Source: Candidatus Omnitrophica bacterium UBA1443
GTDB lineage: Bacteria > Omnitrophota > Omnitrophia > Omnitrophales > Aquincolibacteriaceae
Reading direction: 5' to 3'
NCBI GenBank assembly: GCA_002329545.1
Contig: DCTJ01000097.1
Coordinates: 737-8,489 of the forward strand
DNA: 7,753 nt
A model generated the notes under the pieces. The model was not told where the DNA came from, searched no databases, and worked only from the letters and a program-made list of their open reading frames with translations. Position numbers and translations under genes: made by a program. Of the stretch, positions 6,101-7,753 are shown in pieces; positions within the stretch are counted from its first letter, which is position 1; each line of letters begins with the position of its first letter.

Positions 6101-7753
6101 AGAATCCCTGGTTTCAAAAAAACGTGTTACGGTCAAATCCCCGGCTTCCGTGGTAGTCCCGAATCCGCCGATCACAAAATCGCAGTGAGATGAAATTTCA
6201 ACTGAATCCGATACAAGAAAAGGATCCAGCAGAAAGGTCTGTTCATCAGTCATCTCGATCACGCGGGATATTTTTTGTGTTCCCGTCGGGAGGACAACCG
6301 TCCCGCTTAATGTAAAGGTCCCTGAGGGATCACCATTCCTGAAAACTCCGGTTAATGTACCTTTGCCGTTCGCAAGCGTAAATGTGCACGAATACCCGAC
6401 CAACGCTCCGTTCGGGCGGTAAGTGGCTCCGAACAAATTATAAGTATAAAGAAGATTCCCTTTTTCATCGTTCACAATCATGTCAAAACGTGTTGTTTGC
6501 CCCGTCGAGTCTGCATAGGTTTTTTGGGGTATCATATTGAGATTTCCAAAACGATGCCCAAAATCGTTTCCGTTTGATTTTATCGTGACTGTTCCCGTCG
6601 TCTTCCCCCGGCACGTGAGATTACCCCATGAATATTGGACGGCTAGGATGCGTGAGGGATCAAACCCCTCCGGAATATTGGGAGAATCGGAGAAATCAAA
6701 GTAAAAATTCCTGTAAACATCATCCAGGGATATAAAGAATTTCGCGCAACGATAATTTTCATCGATTACGGTCACCATTACCTTGACTCCCCGAGGCCCT
6801 TTCATGGCGACAGTCAGCCCCGACGACAGATCCGTTGGTTCGTCAAACCAGATATCATTGATCACAGTAGCCGAAGTTGAGCTGCTGACATTGTAATTCA
6901 GCACATATTCGTTTCCGTTATTAGAAACGAGCGTGAGAATACCGTTCTTCGGCCGGACAGGATCCAGGGAATCCCCGTTCGCGTTAAGCCAGAAGTTTCC
7001 TTCAAAGGTTGTAACGGCGTCCGGATCGTAAACTGTCGGTTGGACGAAGGTAAAATCCGCGAGAAACATTGTGGATCTTAGCAATGGAAGCCCTCTGTCA
7101 GGCAAACGCCATACATTCGAAAGATCCCATTTCGAACCTGCCGCATTATAAACCGCATGCGCGGAACCATAAAAAGCGTTCTCGCCACCCCGTTCATAAG
7201 TCCCAAGACCATTGTTATAAACGCCATCCGTAAAATAGGAGTTGGTGATCGTACCACCATTGTTGTATCCCACAAGACCCCCGGTATCATAGCTTCCGTG
7301 GCCGCCGCCTACGAAACTGGTAACGGTAAATGAATTCGATATAGAACCAGTCTTTCTGTTGTATCCAACCAGTCCGCCTGTTCCAAAACTGTCAGAACCC
7401 ACGCTGACAGAACCCGTGGAGTAGGCTCGCGTAATCGCATTTGAATTGTATCCTGCAAAACCACCGACAGACGAACTAACATTTCCCGCCATAACGTTAC
7501 CCTGCGCATAAGAATCGGAGATTATTGCATCATTGGACCCTACGAATCCGCCAACGTCATTAGCCGGAAAACCAAAACCATTGTCGCTCGCCGAAACATT
7601 ACCGAGCGCGTATGACTTGGTAATAGATCCGCCGTTATATCCTGTAAAGCCACCGATCTGAGACACCTGCTCTGTGTAATTAATTGATCCTTCAGGAAAA
7701 TCACCGTCCCCGACGGTTACAGACCCCGTGGAAAATGAGTTGGTGATCGATCC
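3185..7753 (-). CDS. Giant multi-domain surface/secreted protein: GLUG repeats, carbohydrate-binding-like segment, novel repeats, beta-solenoid; N-terminus beyond window
   Basis: The frame is open from the right edge to a TAG at 3187-3185, giving 1522 residues; numbering here starts at the first codon in the window. Residues 1-177 carry about six GLUG units (GGFVGYN...ITNSYATGNV type) ending in a 'WDLSNVWRLPDRGLPLL' cap at 209-225. Residues 262-395 look like a jelly-roll carbohydrate-binding module ('TDLSSGLTVAMKGPRGVKV'). Residues 399-756 hold three divergent ~100-residue repeats. Residues 769-844 are Ig-like ('YTIDGVARTKAF.NLVDGKNEL'). Residues 848-881 contain the 'FTWMGGTG..LWSVGANW...VPG..DDVIFDS' motif common at the entry of secreted beta-helical proteins. 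Residues 885-1460 are a Gly/Asn/Thr-rich beta-solenoid-like region with four ~80-residue repeats at 973-1295. No C-terminal barrel, PEP-CTERM, LPXTG or other sorting signal was recognised in the last 60 residues. It is very probably exported and acts as an adhesin or surface matrix protein; the secretion route and ligand are unknown. Confidence 0.88.
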   Translation of the reverse strand, partial: GSITNSFSTGSVTVGDGDFPEGSINYTEQVSQIGGFTGYNGGSITKSYALGNVSASDNGFGFPANDVGGFVGSNDAIISDSYAQGNVMAGNVSSSVGGFAGYNSNAITRAYSTGSVSVGSDSFGTGGLVGYNRKTGSISNSFTVTSFVGGGHGSYDTGGLVGYNNGGTITNSYFTDGVYNNGLGTYERGGENAFYGSAHAVYNAAGSKWDLSNVWRLPDRGLPLLRSTMFLADFTFVQPTVYDPDAVTTFEGNFWLNANGDSLDPVRPKNGILTLVSNNGNEYVLNYNVSSSTSATVINDIWFDEPTDLSSGLTVAMKGPRGVKVMVTVIDENYRCAKFFISLDDVYRNFYFDFSDSPNIPEGFDPSRILAVQYSWGNLTCRGKTTGTVTIKSNGNDFGHRFGNLNMIPQKTYADSTGQTTRFDMIVNDEKGNLLYTYNLFGATYRPNGALVGYSCTFTLANGKGTLTGVFRNGDPSGTFTLSGTVVLPTGTQKISRVIEMTDEQTFLLDPFLVSDSVEISSHCDFVIGGFGTTTEAGDLTVTRFFETRDSAGRVTSFEENIYDALGNFLYKIARSGMVYVGNALTSYRETFTLPGNKLLNGIYANGKYVLGGTMLIDGISQSVSRPVEVAGDVRVFIEELWTKNVAGAGYLLMGLGDAGTYGDFTAIRYKETQDRNGNVTGFEEHVFDGDGNFLYKVVRTGVVRNAQGDVTGYRETFTIPLKGTLAGTYLNGTYKMTGALRINGVPQVVNWTFNVDTKRREYWPLNGPDGRFGLVGTHTLVIDPKTPGLTNKRDITIAYTIDGVARTKAFANLVDGKNELVITETDLLGNETTVVHELWVDTTISDFTWMGGTGTNLWSVGANWFGGKVPGVNDDVIFDSRNSVSCVVNVAATVKSLTIGAGYGGTITQNAALKVLGSFSQQSGTFRSGAATLDVDGDVALSGGSFTAPSRTFSVAGNFDQTGLGTFNHNNGTVVFDGVTNLRSAGNVFNNVQIGTPALGGRLTLLDNADFNGNFSVLNVTGATLFDLGGKTLNFAGANLNLTNLDLFNSAGGTVIFDGVTGMRSAGKALGNVQLGSATAGGRLTFLDNADIDGDFTVNEGGNTYLNVQNFSLNFSGAVLNFSGADDGYAGSRHKIIFDRTTTATELTLGGWEMGGIQIGSATSGGWLKLMDEGRFASNFSVGQGGTTTFDLNGQNLNFQGDNGTVNFSGLDSFTGWTDSNAIKFYNKPGTTTYLRSGGVKIGGNFKNTCRGSLKLLDALNIEGNFYNGFGNAAFFDANGQAVTISGSAWISNGIYYGRAGTQNFMTDLYIEGGTFTGATGAVNIGRDFRLNSGAINLGAQTVNVAGTARFSGGTAKTTSGAKINITGDTYYSGSTINMTGATLDIDGNFYWSAGNVSFSSLLRLAGNWTRTGGTVVGVRANTVEFNGTKNQTFSDSDPGEVGFYNLTYSGNQTLHILSPLCVAYAVTIGHGTVDLHRNDVYILPTTTMNNFYADNRNIINRGLLYLVLGGYQYPVSWDSL
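3869..4837 (-). repeat. Four tandem ~80-residue beta-solenoid repeats
   Basis: Units lie at about 4595-4837, 4352-4594, 4088-4351 and 3869-4087. The shared core is 'GTV.FDGVT..RSAG....NVQiGs...GGrL.lLDnaD..GnFsV.......fdl.g..LNFsGa'. The first two units are close (GTVVFDGVTNLRSAG against GTVIFDGVTGMRSAG; GGRLTLLDNADFNGNF against GGRLTFLDNADIDGDF). The third and fourth are progressively degraded (GGWLKLMDEGRFASNF; RGSLKLLDALNIEGNF). The pattern fits internal duplication of coils in a right-handed beta-helix or solenoid adhesin. Confidence 0.8.
5486..6559 (-). repeat. Three divergent copies of an unassigned ~100-residue repeat, spaced ~125-134 residues
   Basis: Copies lie at about 6251-6559, 5864-6166 and 5486-5791. 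Each reads 'GdltvtRf.ETrD..G.vt.FeE.vyDa.GNfLYk..r.G.v....g.vtgYretFTl..g.L.G.y.nG.y.l.G...i.G..q.v.r...v'. Aligned anchors are TRFDMIVNDEKGNLLYTYN, VTSFEENIYDALGNFLYKI and VTGFEEHVFDGDGNFLYKV. The matching second-half anchors are GYSCTFTL, SYRETFTL and GYRETFTI. Copies 2 and 3 are closest, and both keep the identical 11-base run aacgtctcgcg. Connectors of about 25-28 residues separate the copies. I do not recognise the family; alternating polar and hydrophobic residues with turns suggest a beta-meander. Confidence 0.75.
6569..6970 (-). other. Carbohydrate-binding-like jelly-roll segment within the giant protein
   Basis: This segment encodes about 134 residues. 'DLSSGLTVAMKGPRGVKVMV' is followed by 'VIDENYRCAKFFISL', 'YRNFYFDFSD', 'NIPEGFDPSRILAVQYSW' and 'TGTVTIKS'. 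That order (dLS....l.v.vkG..G.kv.v.l.D....F...l...W..f.fdf......p.gfD...I..i.f.....g.v.I) is the one seen in galactose-binding-like carbohydrate-binding modules. It suggests glycan contact. The call is by pattern only; a structural match would settle it. Confidence 0.4.
7223..7753 (-). repeat. GLUG repeat array
   Basis: Tandem units of 29-34 residues share 'GG(F/L)xGyN...I(s/t)(n/k)SY..G.V'. Five have a complete core: GGFTGYNGG, GGFVGSNDA, GGFAGYNSN, GGLVGYNRK and GGLVGYNNG. A sixth is cut by the right edge (GSITNSFSTGSV). The match to the GLUG motif family is clear. GLUG arrays occur in large extracellular proteins and probably stack as a beta-structure. The repeat probably continues upstream of the window. 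Confidence 0.9.

Noticed and set aside
7664..7666. GTG as the start of the giant protein
   Set aside because: The frame stays open to the window edge, and the upstream codons encode another GLUG unit (GSITNSFSTGSV), so the gene begins outside the window.

Overview
The window holds five genes, all on the minus strand, so transcription runs from the right edge to the left. No RNA gene, insertion sequence, CRISPR array or origin was seen. The content suggests a Gram-negative-type environmental bacterium of moderate GC. A c-di-AMP synthesis pair (CdaA, CdaR), a DUF2905 membrane protein and a giant GLUG/beta-solenoid secreted protein together resemble uncultivated PVC-related lineages such as Omnitrophota. 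That placement is inference from gene style and memory of such genomes; there is no marker gene here to prove it.

Right-hand region (3185-7753): the C-terminal 1522 residues of a very large surface or secreted protein whose start lies beyond the right edge. In order it shows GLUG repeats, a jelly-roll carbohydrate-binding-like segment, three divergent copies of a ~100-residue repeat that I cannot assign to a known family, an Ig-like segment, a Trp-rich 'WxxGANW...PG..DD..FDS' entry motif, and a long beta-solenoid-like stretch with four ~80-residue repeats. It reads as an adhesin or cell-surface structural protein.

Middle region (1901-3043): a complete polysaccharide pyruvyl transferase family gene, separated from the giant gene by 141 bases. 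It is visibly more A+T-rich than its neighbours and stands without other glycan genes in the window.

Left-hand region (1-1819): a likely operon with a candidate promoter just upstream. It runs DUF2905 small membrane protein, then cdaA (diadenylate cyclase) after 1 base, then cdaR (YbbR-domain regulator) overlapping cdaA by 4 bases and running off the left edge. CdaA makes the second messenger c-di-AMP at the membrane, and CdaR is its usual extracytoplasmic partner. The tight packing makes the DUF2905 protein a candidate member of the same functional unit.

The most distinctive content is the unassigned triple repeat and the overall domain order of the giant protein, the DGG (instead of DGA) active-site motif in CdaA, and the DUF2905-cdaA-cdaR linkage.
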